Below, piece by piece: positions 48,501 to 59,533 of a DNA stretch of 64,000 nucleotides; the first letter of the stretch is position 1, and each line of letters opens with the position of its first letter. Location: the NCBI RefSeq assembly GCF_032854445.1, contig NC_088300.1, positions 74,267,005 to 74,331,004 of the forward strand, written 5' to 3'. The notes below the pieces were generated by a model, which searched no databases, was not told the DNA's origin, and was given only the letters and a program-made list of their open reading frames with translations. The DNA is from Liolophura sinensis. Its lineage: Eukaryota; Mollusca; Polyplacophora; Chitonida; Chitonidae. Position numbers and translations under genes: made by a program.

Positions 48501-51500
48501 GGTCAGGGCAGAGAATGATTGATTTATTAAATGTCAAACTTTCTGGTTAGCCTTGTTGTGGGAATCCTTTGCTGCTCGGGGATAGTAAGTACAAATTGTT
48601 GACGGAGTGGATCTAAAATCTTACAATGAAAGTCTCTTCCAGGAGATTTTGGTGAACTTTTCTCGTACAGTGCCTTTAGCTTAATTATAATTTTTATATG
48701 TTAGGCAAGGATTTCTGGGACATGCTCCCATGAAAATGTCTTGTGTCATACATTTTTTCTCCTTTCCTTTTCATTTATTTTCTTCTGTTCTTGATGGAAT
48801 ATTTTATGTGCATCTCGATTGCAACTCTTGCACTAGTTTTAGACATGACGATGTTGTCAGTTATGTGTTCATTCCGAGAACTATACATATATTTAATTTC
48901 GCCATACCGGTTCATAATGAAATGATTCTATCTGTTATCAGGAACAGTGTTGTCATCCATTGTGTCACTTTTTTCTGTTTAGTTTTCTTTTGGTGGGGGG
49001 AGCGGGATGGGGGCTTTTTTCTTCGTCTGAATGGGCAATTCTGTATGTCTGTAAGAATGTTGTGGTACAAGTCTGTGTCATGTGATTTGGTTGAACTCAA
49101 ACTTAAGCACCTTTGGAGAGTGCCTTTGCATATAGCTACAGAAAAACAAAGAAGGTCATCATTTAAAATACACCATACTTAAGAGACAAGAATTCAGTGT
49201 GGAATTCTTCGTTTTCGTTTGGGTGGTTCCTCTAAATGTGGCCCCTGATTTAAATGCTCAAGCAATATGCAGATTTTGAGAAATTTTTATGTAAATCACT
49301 TGTACCGTGAAAGAGTCATGTTCCTATCACTGGAATGTTCTATGGAAAGGCTGTACTGTAAAATGCGTACACTTTTTACTATGCTGATACATGTAGATTA
49401 CAGCTGGCCTGTGTGTATTACATGAGTCACAGAACACGTAGTAAAATTGTGTTTTCTGTGTTTTGGCGTAGATCCCAACTTATCGGATGGTAAGGCTAGC
49501 TCAGATGCAGGTAGTATCTTTGCATGGGTTGTCTGTACTTGACCCGTATGGCGTGAGCTCAAAGCTGCTGTGGGTAGTGTTTGGCTGGTGTTAAAGTTCA
49601 AAGAAAGCTGGGTTTTCTTCTGTGTCCTGTGGTTTTTTTTTTCAATAAGCATTGGGAGGCGGGATTCTCCTTCTCCTTGAACAAAAAGGCAAGCTTCTTG
49701 TACTTCATGCCCCCTTTTTGCTTGATGCTCTCAGTCGCAGCCATCTCTGTCTTTTCCCTGTGATGTTTGAAAGAGGCCCTAATCTTATCAACCCTCGTTA
49801 TTTTGGCATTTCTTTTCAAAAATTTACCCTTTTATTAAAACCATTTGTAGATGTCCAAATTGCTATGATTTTATACTAATACACCATGAATGAGTCAGCT
49901 TGCATGGAAGTGGATTCAGGATTGCATGGAAACATTTTTAAGTGGTCTGTGTTGAAGAATTTTGAAAACTGAAATTAACAGCTGTGCCAGCACAAAAATA
50001 TACCACCATTTGACTACCCTAGAAAGAACACAGCAACTTCACTTGGTGGTCATTGTTTTATGTTACAAGTTCTCAATGGATGACATTGTGTGTTTCATTA
50101 TTTTAAACTGTCGTCGCTCCAGAAGAAACGGGCAGAAGATGGAGTTATACCCGAGCTTGCTCTAATGATAAATTTAATTCCTTTTCAGCCTTTTGTTTTC
50201 TTTTATTTGCTGACAGGCAGGTTGAATTTGTGCTCTCCTGTGTAGGGAAATGGTTTCACATGAAATCAAAACAAATCCCTAATTTGCAGTGAATAACTCC
50301 TATTTTTCACCTTTGGAAATAGCTGTTAATCTGATCGTTTTCCAGATTCTTGTCTGAATTTTCCTTACTAACAAACATTAGATGAGAAATCAAGACATCT
50401 GCAAGACAAATATAAAAATGCTTTCATGTACACCATACACTTACAAGCTAGTTGACTTTCCCACTGTAACAGAAATAGTAGATTTACCTCCCCTTGCCTA
50501 GCTTGTAGTGGTTTACTTGTCCTAAAGCTTGCTGACAAATGCTTTATTTCTGTTTTATTTGCAGTATGAAGACGATGGCATGGAAGATGAGGTAATTGCA
50601 CTATTAAGCTTAGTTGAAGTTCTTCACACTGCTAGCTGACCAGCATTTTCTGTTCTGATTATTAGACTTGCCTTGATGAATTAAGGTGGTAAATTTATAA
50701 TGTGTCACTGTGATATGAAGCATAGGGTTTTGTCAAATGATGGATGAGGGTGGTATAATTGAAGGATTCTCTTCTCACCACTGACATTATATATGGTTAA
50801 ATGTCGGCTTCATTAAAATCTCTAGAAAAGTTTGGTAGAATGTTAGTATGTAGCATTGAACTTTTGATACTAACATCTGTTAAGAATTGAATGAATCCTG
50901 ACAGGTCTGATGCTTAGCTCAGCTTTGGTCTGCTTTTATTTGCTAGCATGCTATTGTTTTGTGGCAATGCTGTTCATTGTGTTCATATACCCCCTTATTT
51001 GTGTTCCGTACAAACAGGATTTATTTTATAGAAATATGATAGTTCTGGGTCAGTTTTCTGTAAATGTTCCATTTTCTCATATAGCACCTGCATTCCTGGC
51101 TTATAAATCCGCAGGTTAACTGTCAGTAGGTGAAAAACCAAAAATGAAGTAGGATATGGTTCGCCTGTTGAAGAAGCATTTTAGCTATGCTAAAAATTGT
51201 TAAGTGAGAGTCAGTTTTTTTCATAAAGCAGTAAAATTAATATAAAGATCACAGATTCACCAAAGAAAAGGCTTTGGAGTTAACCTAACTTAAAAGGCGT
51301 GAGAATTTTACATCCATTTTTTTATTAAAACAAATGTCATATGCATGTGCAAATAAAGGATTCACAATTAAGAGTATAATTGTAAATGTGGATTGAAACT
51401 TTTGGATACAGTTTTCAGTATAACTGCACAATGGGAACAGACAAAGTATAACACCAAACAGTTAACAGTGGTTGTCTGTTAGTGTATCCTGTAGTCAGAG

Positions 51501-53454
51501 GGTTAGCTGTAATATGTAATCTGTATTGTAGGATGGAGATGATGAGGAAGATGATGAAAATGACCCTGACTATGAACCAAAGGTGAGTTTACTGTCCCTC
51601 CTGTAGATCAATATAAGCTGATCCACTGAGATGGCCTATGAAATCCTGAAACACCACCAGCACATATTTTACCTTCTACTTCACTCAAGCTCAGTGTTCT
51701 TGAAAGAAGTTAACAGGAAACATTTACCATGTAGAAATTTTTGCCTCCATGAACATACACATTTTGAAAAATGAATGATTGTAAGATATTAGCTGGTTTT
51801 ACAGGTTTTTTTTTATTTGAAACAAATTTTAACCACCTTGACTTGATTTTTTATCCATTTGCTGAATATGTTACTTCATTCAAGTATAAACACATACGGA
51901 AAGAAACAAACTAAAACAGAACGAAAAAATACAAACAAACACCTGGAAGACAATGTACGAAATGGAAATAATTGCTAGCAAATCTAGCTTTGGATAATTA
52001 GAATTAAATTTCATTTTCCATTAGCGTTTTATATTATTTTAAAAGCGTCATCAAAACCAGAGACTTTATTTTTCCCCGTGATTACAGTTCCACTTGTTTG
52101 TGTTAGCATTCCCTCCATAGTTTTACAGTCTTCTCACTTTTTTCCTATTGCCAGGAAACTGCATAGTTAAGAGATAGCACTGTTAACTCTGGCACCATTG
52201 TATCAGGTTAGCGTCTTGATTTTGATGTATCTGGGCATGTCCGTCTTCTGGCTTATGTATAGTGTGCTATCCACCTGCCATGTTGCATGGTTTTAGAGTC
52301 CTTACTCCCACACATGTTGTTGCTGATATTAATAGCATATTAAATTCATGACAAATTGCTGCCCACACTTAACAAAGGCAACATTCAGACAACAGCTAAA
52401 AAAAGTGTTTGGACACTTTATGCAACACTAAGGACTTCTATAAATGTATTGTTGAATTGAAATTTTTGTAAGTTTTGTATTAAGCAAGAGTAAGGACAAA
52501 TTGTTGTAATTCATTTAGGACCTTTCATACCGTATGTAATGCCTCCATGTAATTTTATTTGTTACTAAGACTTTGTTGACACTAGTTTACATACATGTAC
52601 TCTATGATACCCATGTGTATATGAATACCGACTATCACGTGTATGTAGGTCAGTGGAGATGTGCATTACCGTATATATAGTGAACCACCACAATCCACAA
52701 GCATGTCATTATGAGTGACCCTCCAACCATATATAGTCTTAACACTTGATTTTTTTTCTGCTACTCACCCCAAAGCACTTACGTGAAAAGTCTCTGATTT
52801 TGATGATGCTTTTGTACAAGTTGTGTGTAGCCACCTCCATTGTATGTGTGTTTCTATGCTATGTGTATGTGGTGCAGCGTGTGATCTCCAGGCTTTAGCC
52901 TTTCTCCGTATCGTGAAACATCAGAAGAGATGCTTACACCTCACCACTCAGCAGTGTATAAAGCCTTGTTTTAACGAGACAACATGACAGAGCTTTTGTT
53001 TTGGGTATAAGTAATGGATTGTATAATGTTTTATATTGATGAGGATTTTACCACCTGTGGAAATGTGATTGTCTAGGAGATATGATAGCTCAAAGATCAG
53101 ATTGCTCAGTCTCTGCCAAAATAAGAGTGGGTGTACAAAATGACGTAGTCATTGTGATCAAGGGTGTTAATAGCTTCATTAACTGTAGAAGGTTTTATGA
53201 CTTCCACGTGGAAATTTACATAGAAAAATATGTGCATTATAAATACAGGTTGGCCGGTATCGAGTATTTCACACCTGTATGCGTTTTCATGCCACATGCT
53301 TTACCATGGATATGAGGTGTTTTTTGTGGAGGTATTTTTTTAGGACAGAAAGTAATAGTTTTGTTATTTGCAAGTGATGAGGTTAATATCATGATTGGTA
53401 TGTTTCTTCTTTTAGGGTGACCGGAAAACTCCTGGCGAATGCAAACAGCAATGA
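37475..53454 (+). CDS. NAP1L1: Nucleosome assembly protein 1-like histone chaperone
   Basis: Fifteen coding exons with compatible phases: 37475-37491, 37900-37970, 39353-39473, 40434-40575, 41055-41162, 43292-43352, 43898-43983, 45247-45321, 45823-45962, 46423-46568, 47076-47101, 47559-47675, 50565-50591, 51532-51582, 53416-53454; total 1227 nt, 408 residues. A 5' untranslated exon likely ends at 33341. The product binds H2A-H2B and H3-H4, shuttles histones and assists nucleosome assembly. Signatures: LPKVVKRRIKALKKLQ in the long dimerisation helix, HFEPNDYFTNTVLTK, DPFSFEGPEI, IDWKKGKDVT, the KKKQKHKGRGTTRTVTKT basic hairpin, DFEIGHFIRERLVPRAVLYF, acidic stretches at both ends, and C-terminal CKQQ, a prenylation-type box known in NAP1. 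It could equally be called NAP1L4; invertebrates usually have one such gene. In-frame TAG at 33311 in exon 1 supports the chosen ATG. Confidence 0.95.
37630..37791 (+). repeat. 5'-truncated SINE with 13-bp target duplication
   Basis: The copy starts inside the body (CTCTCCGGCC), keeps the 3' part through ATATTCTTGACTATGGCG, and is flanked by TCAATTCACTATT at 37617-37629 and 37792-37804. Truncation together with a clean duplication shows it was truncated during reverse transcription, not by later deletion. Confidence 0.85.
38441..38702 (+). repeat. Full-length SINE with 10-bp target duplication
   Basis: Complete head with A box (TGGCTCAGTTGG), B-box region (GGTTTAAGTCC), body and tail ATAAAACACCAATCAAATAA. 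It is flanked by ATTTGTTCAG at 38431-38440 and 38703-38712. Located in NAP1L intron 3. Confidence 0.88.
39093..39236 (+). repeat. 5'-truncated SINE
   Basis: Starts at GGTCTGCCAGTAACCTGCAG and runs through AAGTGAAATATTCTTGAGTA to the tail TCAAATAAAATAAATAAAAA. It ends about 115 bases upstream of the exon at 39353. Confidence 0.8.
39474..40433 (+). other. GC-AG intron in NAP1L
   Basis: The exon ending at 39473 can only join the next exon (40434) in phase by using an AG|GCAAGT donor, the usual consensus of GC-AG introns. The joined codon is AGT (Ser), which gives IASLPKVV, matching the family's conserved Ser-Leu-Pro. There is no GT at the junction. Confidence 0.8.
39588..40165. mobile_element. 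TTAA-flanked MITE, distinct family
   Basis: The 578-bp span begins TTAAAGGAGAAGAAAA and ends in its perfect inverse TTTTCTTCTCCTTTAA. This can be read as a TTAA duplication around 12-bp inverted ends AGGAGAAGAAAA. It lies entirely inside the GC-AG intron of NAP1L, and its interior does not match the other TTAA element. Confidence 0.6.
41870..42820 (+). repeat. 46-bp minisatellite in NAP1L intron, about 20 units
   Basis: The unit is GTGCAGATAGCAGACAGGAC then CAGAATCCTATACATTTAGT and AATGTT, 46 bp (41908 to 41954). Variants (TTAGGTA/AATGTT/AATGTC, ATAGC/TTGC/AAAGC, CCTATAC/CCGATAC) recur in mixed order, pointing to ongoing unit conversion. Identity between units is very high. Confidence 0.95.
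44581..45207 (-). mobile_element. TTAA-type MITE, copy B (inverted relative to copy A)
   Basis: This is the reverse complement of much of 3588-4237. Its ends are clear: AGGGATATACCGCC at left and GGCGGTATGTCCCT at right. The flanks read TTGA and GTAA, each one base from TTAA. Shared blocks include CCTAACTAAACCTCCTGGGC, GCATGTTATCTC (opposite strand) and TCTGAATTT. Located in the NAP1L intron before the exon at 45247; its right end lies only 39 bases upstream of that exon. Confidence 0.65.
45314..45371 (+). repeat. 29-bp tandem duplication of a NAP1L 5' splice site
   Basis: CAGTCATGGTCAGTCTTAAC plus ATTGTTCTC occurs twice in direct succession (45314-45342, 45343-45371). The first copy holds the authentic exon end and donor (ATG|GTCAGT, 45321/45322); the second repeats the same donor at 45350/45351. 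Using the second donor would add 29 nt and shift the frame. Confidence 0.9.
45588..45750 (+). repeat. Diverged SINE copy
   Basis: Contains AGCTTCTCACTAATGCAATC, a B-box-like GAGTTCAAGTAC, TGGCTTCCTCTCTGGC and a diverged tail AGTGAAATGTTTTTGAGTTC. The central body is shortened. A TA microsatellite (45523-45552) lies just upstream. Confidence 0.65.
46884..46999 (+). repeat. Diverged, truncated SINE
   Basis: TGTGGGAAGGTCTGCGGGCG, then CTTTCCTTCCACCATCATAC and AAGTGGAATATTTTGGACTA are recognisable SINE body and tail blocks, ending in AACTAAATACATAAAT. Confidence 0.6.
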
Positions 53455-55200
53455 GATTTCTTGTTTTAGACGAGAGTGAATGGGCTTGCTACATCTGATG
53501 TGATGCTGCTACAGTGGACTTGTACAGAACTGGTCGCGGTAGTTTACAACCTCCGCCTAGGTGCGCTCTAGCTAACGACAGTTTGCAGTCTGTTATGTGG
53601 CAGGCTGACCATCCTTGTGAACAAACTGAATGTGCTCTCCGACGTGTACTTGTGATTTCAAACATCCCCTTCCCTGCGTCCCAGCCACCGTCGTCTGTGT
53701 TTTAGTTATTATTTAACACGTTACTGTATGTAGCCGCCCTCTTCCCCTCTGAACTTGCAGATGGCTATCGTCCCTTATCCATGCCTGGGGGATACTGACG
53801 GTGTTGAGTACCTCGCTGCTGATACATGCTACATAGAGACAATCTGACACTTTATAGGGCAAATGCATTTCATAAAAATTTTTATCATACAATTAATAAT
53901 TGGCATTGTGACAATGTTTTTCATCGTGAAGCATCAGACAATATTGTTCTCACTACTACGCTCAAAGTTCATGGAGTTTTATTTGGCATGTTATAAAATG
54001 ATCTGACTAAATACATTGTTGTTTCCTTGGGCTGCTAAAATTATCTTTATGTTGTTACAATATTATTACTATCTTTTCATGTGCTATGGTGGAAAGCAAA
54101 GGATATTATTTTGAATCTCTTCGTCTGACACGCTTTGGTTTCCACGCAATAAATCCTCCAAATACTGTTCCATTTAGATTAAGTTTGTTGAGAAGGTTGA
54201 TGGACATTGCGCAACTTCTCATTAAGTTTGAAAACCATCCGGATACGTTCTGGAGTTTTGCATATTTAATGATTTCACATGCAGTAACCGCTCCAAATAT
54301 TGTCCGCTTGTGATCAGATTTATCGCAGAGGTTATGGACATTGTGGAGTTTTATAGAAAGGTCAAAAACCAGCCCCATCTGTGATTAAGATTTGCATATT
54401 TAATGATTTCCGCGATTCTCAATGACCATTGGTTTCCGTGCAATAGCTGCTCGAAAATATTATCCGTTGCTGTGGAACTTTAAGGCTAAGACTTCATGGT
54501 TAGTCTGACAGTGCGAAGGCATAAATACAGGCATTTATACAGCCTTGTCACAGGCTTCTCTCTCTGGGCAGATGGTTGGGATGTGCGACCAGTTACAATA
54601 TATGAAACTCCTCTATCTTTTGAGTGGCACAGCCACTAGAGTTACGATGCGAAAACCTTTCTAAAATGTCGACTTCCTGATCGAGGACATTTATTGCTAT
54701 AAAATTTCCAAAAGAAAGCACGCTGCAAAACAGAAGTTGTACTGAGAGTCCACAGCTTTGCAGCGTGGCTTGAAGATAGTTACCGTTAAATGTTTTGTAA
54801 CAGAAAGTCGATATTGCAACTCTCGTGGCTGCGTCACTCGATGGATAGATGAGTTACATATATTGCAACTAGATATGCGACCAGTTGTGCTGAACTGTAT
54901 TAAGACTAGAGACTAGTTATTTAATCTCTGCTAAAGTTATTGGTTCATACATTTGTAATTCTACTGGGTCTGTTTTGTGTTCGGTATATTTGGGGGCATC
55001 ATTGCAGTGATAGTTTTCTCGACCCCTTGTCAGATGTTGTACATCAACAATCACTGTTCTGTGGAGCAATCCAGTAATACAAGACTATGATTTATGAAAG
55101 TAATTTAATGAAGTAACTAGTGTTCATGTCTATAATTTGTTTCTGGAGGACTTTGCTACAGTTCTAACGACTTACCTTTAAGCAATAAACACGTTCTATG
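53455..55200 (+). other. Probable NAP1L 3' UTR, AATAAA at 55184
   Basis: No gene follows the NAP1L stop codon for about 1.7 kb. The first convincing polyadenylation hexamer, AATAAA, is at 55184-55189. The region therefore may be one long 3' UTR. It contains the approximately 145-bp tandem repeat at 54132-54480. Confidence 0.4.
54132..54480 (+). repeat. Diverged 145-bp tandem repeat, about 2.3 units
   Basis: Blocks recurring in the same order are GGTTTCCACGCAATA/GGTTTCCGTGCAATAG, CTCCAAATACTGTTCC/CTCCAAATATTGTCCG/CTCGAAAATATTATCCG, AGGTTGATGGACATTG/AGGTTATGGACATTG, and TTTGCATATTTAATGATTTC (twice). This kept frames open on both strands, but no protein family is evident. Confidence 0.6.
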
Positions 55201-55374
55201 GGAAGGGTATTATTTCGGCCACAATTCACTTTGACGACTGTGGTCAATTTCAAGGTTAGAGAAAACAGGGTGCCCTGGGTAAGCCGAGTAACGTTAATGG
55301 GACAGCGATAAGTCCATTGAACACAGTTTCGTAACACTCATTGTCAACGGATCTCATGTTAGGCGAAATTCTAT

Positions 55375-55560
55375 TTAAAATTGATTTTATTTGATTGTTT
55401 TCCGCCGTACTCGAGAATATTTCACTTATACGACGGCGGCCAGCATTATGGTGGGAAGAAACCGGGCAGAACTCTGGGGAAATCCACGGCTATCCGCAGA
55501 TTGCTGGCAGATCTTCTCATACAGGGCCAGAGAGGAAGCCATGAAGCCACATGAAAAAAT
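55375..55560 (-). repeat. SINE copy, reverse orientation
   Basis: Reading the minus strand: body (GGAAGCC, GGCCCTGTATGAGAAG), TGCGGATAGCCGTGGATTTC, CCACCATAATGCTGGCCGCC, GTATAAGTGAAATATTCTCG, then a short tail. The tRNA head is missing. Confidence 0.8.
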
Positions 55561-56609
55561 ACTACATTGTTCCGTCTAAGTAGTGTGTCGAAACAGTTAT
55601 GTATTATTATTATGATTTTCTTGGACATGCAAGAAGACTGGACTAGGCCTATATGTAACAATGAAACGATTGATCGATTACAAATATAACATTAACGTAT
55701 ATATAATGTTCGCAATTTTCAGAGATGTATATACGGCATTAATCTACCGTTGAAGACTACAATATTCAACGCTGGTATATTTAGCAGGCCAAATATCCTG
55801 TTTAGTTCCAATGGCAACAGCGCAACACAATGGGTGCACTTGGATGTAGCTCTACAACTGTGGGTTTGATTCATATGATTGCTACTCGGGGCAGTTAACA
55901 CAATGGCTACCATGAATGACAAGTTATCTAACCAATCCACACTTTCGCGAGATTTCATGGACATTTATAAAAAAAAAATTAGTACAAGTGTTGTGAGATA
56001 CGAGAAGAATTACGTCGCTTTACGGCTGGGTCTATGAACAATCTGCCACTTTAAAATGGGTTGGTATATAGAATCTAAAAACCTGTTTAAATAGGATTAG
56101 ATTGATCTTCTGAATTATGTTCTGGGTTCCCAATATTGCAAAAATAATGTCTTACCGGTACATTGGTCTAATCACGACCACTACCATGTTAAAGGATAGG
56201 GAAATAATCCAACTGTGCCGTAAAGCGGCGACGTCATTTTGCATCATTTGGGACGTCGCTCTGTTTTAACAACGCACCTGTAACTCCCAAAAATACCTAT
56301 AATTGCTACAGATACCTAAGCCAAAAAAACCCTGCAAAGAACGGTGAATTCTAGCGGAACTCATTCGCTAGCCTTTTTTGTCACGCAAGTGACTTCTATT
56401 TGATCACGAGGTCGTATGTTATGTCGTGTATGCATGTAAACGACTATGAGGAACTCTTCGTTTGAGGAGAGCACGTTTTCTTGTTTCTCGATCCCATCCA
56501 GATAGGCAGAAGGTACTTGCGTATCAAACTACATTATCTGCAGTTACGGCTGTCTCAGTATACAGATAAACAATAGCATTTATGAATAATGTGCACACAC
56601 ATGTATTAC

Positions 56610-56890
56610 GGTTGAACAGACGCATTGGTAACCTTAATGGCACGTTCATAAGTGTGCTTAGGGACCGAGCAATATTTATTAAAGGGGAAGGACCAGTAAA
56701 AATCGACATTTGTCTAAAAAAGATACCATCCAGAAAAATGGTCATCCTCCCACATGGCATGATTTTCATTAGATCTTCAAGAAAACGTCCCACCTTTTTC
56801 ACCGGTGATACCCCCTTGATAAGTATTGCTTGGTCCCTTATTAGCTCTTTAGCAGTACCGAAGGGAATTATACATGTAGTTACAAACCTC
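56610..56890. repeat. Imperfect foldback (long palindrome)
   Basis: AGGGACCGAGCAATATTTAT (56660 on) and, reverse-complemented, AGGGACCAAGCAATACTTAT (ending 56839) are the best-matching arms. Weaker similarity continues outward (CAGACGCATTGGTAAC with CAGACGAGGTTTGTAAC) and inward. The centre is near 56750. As a result both strands encode similar open peptides (RDRAIFIKG on plus, RDQAILIKG on minus). Confidence 0.6.
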
Positions 56891-57084
56891 GTCTGCCTAA
56901 CATCAGCCTTTTTTGTCAAAGCAGTTTTGTTTGATTAGTTCGAAAGTTGATACATGATTTGACTATGACAAGTTACAGATCAAGTTCCAGTTTCGGGCCG
57001 TTTCGTTCGTTTTCCAAATTATGACCAGTTTTGACCGTTTTTCCGGGATTTTATTTAAAACTGTTCATCGTATTGAATTGAAAC

Positions 57085-57335
57085 ATGAAACAAGATGGCT
57101 TGAAAAGTTACAGATCCTTGCTAGACAGCTTCACCGTGAAAAGTTACAGATCCTTGCTAGATGGTTTCACCCTGAAAAGTTACAGGTCCTTGCTAGATGG
57201 TTTCACCGTGAAAAGTTACAGGTCCTTGCTAGATGGCTTCACCGCGAAAAGTTACAGATCCTTGCTAGATGGCTTCAGCGTGAAAGTTACAGATCCTGGC
57301 TAGATAGTTTCGCCGTGAAAAGCTACAGATCAAGA
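57085..57335 (+). repeat. 36-bp tandem repeat, about 6.5 units
   Basis: The unit is GAAAAGTTACAGATCCTTGC then TAGATGGTTTCACCGT, 36 bp. As 36 is a multiple of three, two forward frames stay open (EKLQILARWFHR and SLLDGFTVKSYR repeats). No promoter, splice or domain evidence makes it a gene. Confidence 0.85.
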
Positions 57336-57846
57336 TCGAGCTTGTATACTTCGATATAGTTACTATTCTGACAATCCTGACCAGTAGGAGACGTGTATAT
57401 TGCTTTCGAAATACCGGTACTGCAAGAATTCTTGTTCTGATTAACCAGTTCCTAGGTGACCCTCAACTTCCTGGTATTTCAATGTTTGAAGGAATATTGT
57501 GAAACCCCACATGCAGCTCCTATAGTGGATAACAGCCGAATATTCCCAACACCTACATATTAACCAATACAAGCATGCGCTATAAGAACTGAACTCCTGC
57601 AATTCACACTGCATTAAGAGTTGCTCTTCATATCACGAGACTGAACATCTTCCATGAGCAACTGGAAGTTTAGGATAGCTACAAAGTAGGTTTTCCAATA
57701 GTTGTTAGAGAAGTAAATATTATCTATCGCCATAGGTGAGGACGACATATTGGTTCATGGTCAATAAAGCACGTTGTTACAGCCTGAGTGGCCAACCGGA
57801 GCAATCTACAGAAGAGATTTAGGCCCTAAGCTGATCCTGATGAACC

Positions 57847-58455
57847 TTGGGCGCTCTATGCGGAAATATCGGAGTAAATCTAAAGTCGAAACTGGACCGT
57901 TTTCCCAGTCTGTCGAACAAGAGTAAAGTACAGCTATGCGAACATGCCGACTTGCTCTCCGATATAGAATCACTTAATACAAAAGGCACAAAAGTCAAGT
58001 ACTATCACAATTATTTTGATTCTTCCTCAAAGGTGATTCAAGTCATGAATACAAGCCTTTTTGCAAGACTAATCAACCATGCACATGGGGATCGACATAC
58101 AAGACATGCAGATAAAACAGACTCCTTCTCTCCACTGTTTGGTACTTTGTGTGGTACATTCGTGTTGGGAATCAGCCGCTTTGAGATTTATGCAAGAATC
58201 GACGGTCTAAGTTATGAGCTAGATATGCATGCCGACCCCTCGCTTCCCAGCCCAAATGATACGGTTAAGTTATTATGGACAACATACATCTTTCATTTTT
58301 GGATCAGAATTTATCTCCCTTGCACCTCCCTTTTGAGGTACAGGAGTCAATTACGTTTTGCAAATTACATGAGCAATGAACTCAAAATATTATTATATAC
58401 TTCGTATTTAAAGGTTATCCAAAAAAAAGAAGTCTCTCCAATAAGCAGAGACTGA
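57847..58455 (+). pseudogene. Possible BEL/Pao gag-like (DUF1759-type) retroelement fragment
   Basis: An open stretch of about 200 codons with no ATG near its start. The part reading LKSKLDRFPSLSNKSKVQLC, then EHADLLSDIESLN and YFDSSSKVI, resembles the gag-like region preceding the protease in BEL/Pao retroelements (a pattern of KLD-FPxLxxKD-LxELADLLxEIES). The second half is not recognisable, and no protease, reverse transcriptase or LTR is seen nearby. It may be a decayed fragment; a non-coding chance frame cannot be excluded. Confidence 0.35.
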
Positions 58456-58486
58456 TCATCGGAGAAATCTCGTGGCGTTAGACGTA

Positions 58487-59002
58487 CACTAAAAAAATAA
58501 TATGTTAATTTTGACTAAAAGTCTGTTGTCTGAGTGATGTTAGAATTTATTCTGTTATTATGACACAATATTGTCATGTTCAAAATAATATTCTGTTTGT
58601 CTAATATAATCTTTATTTATTTATTTATTTGATTGGTGTTTTATGTCGTACAAAGAATATTTTACTTATACGATGGCGATCATATTTATGGTGGGAGGAA
58701 ACCGGGTAGAGGCCAGATCATCCGCAGGCTGCTGTCAGACCTTCCCACGTACTGCCGGAAAGGAAGTCAGCATAAACTGGACTTGAACTCACAACGATCA
58801 TGGGAGGCTCCTTGGTCATTGCACCGTGCTGGCGTGCTAACTCCCTCGGCCACTGAGGCCTCTCATGTATTCTTTATGTTGAATTAATAGAATATGCTTG
58901 TTATATTTAACAGAATAATCTGCTGCAACAGCACAATACATTCTGGTATCACTCAGACAACAAACTTTATGTTAAATGTAACAGATTATTTTTTTTGGAG
59001 AG
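58487..59002. mobile_element. TA-flanked palindromic MITE, copy 1, interrupted by a SINE
   Basis: The element is flanked by TA (58485-58486, 59003-59004). Left sequence CTGTTGTCTGAGTGATGTTA and the reverse-complemented right sequence TTTGTTGTCTGAGTGATACC belong to inverted repeats of at least 60 bp. Without the SINE at 58613-58862, the length would be about 266 bp, close to copy 2 (255 bp). TA duplication and form suit a mariner-type MITE. Confidence 0.75.
58613..58862 (-). repeat. Full-length SINE nested in MITE copy 1
   Basis: Minus-strand SINE: head (GAGGCCTCAGTGGCCGAGGG, GTTAGCACGCCAGCACGG), TGAGTTCAAGTCCAG as B box, body and a tail of (AAAT)n. Flanks ATAATCTTTAT and TGTATTCTTTAT form an imperfect target duplication. 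The insertion splits a MITE whose uninterrupted sister is at 59534-59788. Confidence 0.88.
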
Positions 59003-59533
59003 TAATTCTTAATTTACTTCTGAGATCATAACTATCAATTTAGCTGCAATTAAGCCTATTTCCTCAGCTCAAAAGGACAAGTCATTTCTCGTCTGTTGAC
59101 TTGGAAGCTCATTAACTATCTCCAAGAAGTATTGTCCTGTTTTACCTAAACTCTGTTTGGTAGTGATACAGCCACATTTGATATGTTTATGGCGAGTGGA
59201 AGCACTTGCGTGAGATGCTGAGACAATAAAGTTCCGGAATGTCGAAGTTTCAAATATAGAGCCATGTTCGCGGTAAAACACCATTTTATTGAGATTATTG
59301 AGTTTTATATTCCCATTGTTACGTTTTACAGAAAGAGGATGACTATCTGAGAATACATAGTGGGTGATGATTCTTTGTGTGAGAGTTTGCTTTTAATCCA
59401 CCAGTATCTAAAAGAAGCTCTTGTGGATCATCGATATTCTTATAATTCTGAAATGTAAACTACTCTAATATACGTGAGCTCAGTCATTCAAGGGGTTCCC
59501 AAATCTGTATTCTCTCAAGAAACCATCTATGTA

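Noticed and set aside
48730-49182. 150-codon open frame inside a NAP1L intron
   Set aside because: No family resemblance and no flanking splice sites compatible with NAP1L; the phases of the accepted exons already join without it.
52155-52170. Alternative short last exon of NAP1L (GAAACTGCATAG after CCAG)
   Set aside because: The polypyrimidine tract is reasonable, but the exon at 53416 gives the conserved CKQQ end, and nothing else supports the alternative.
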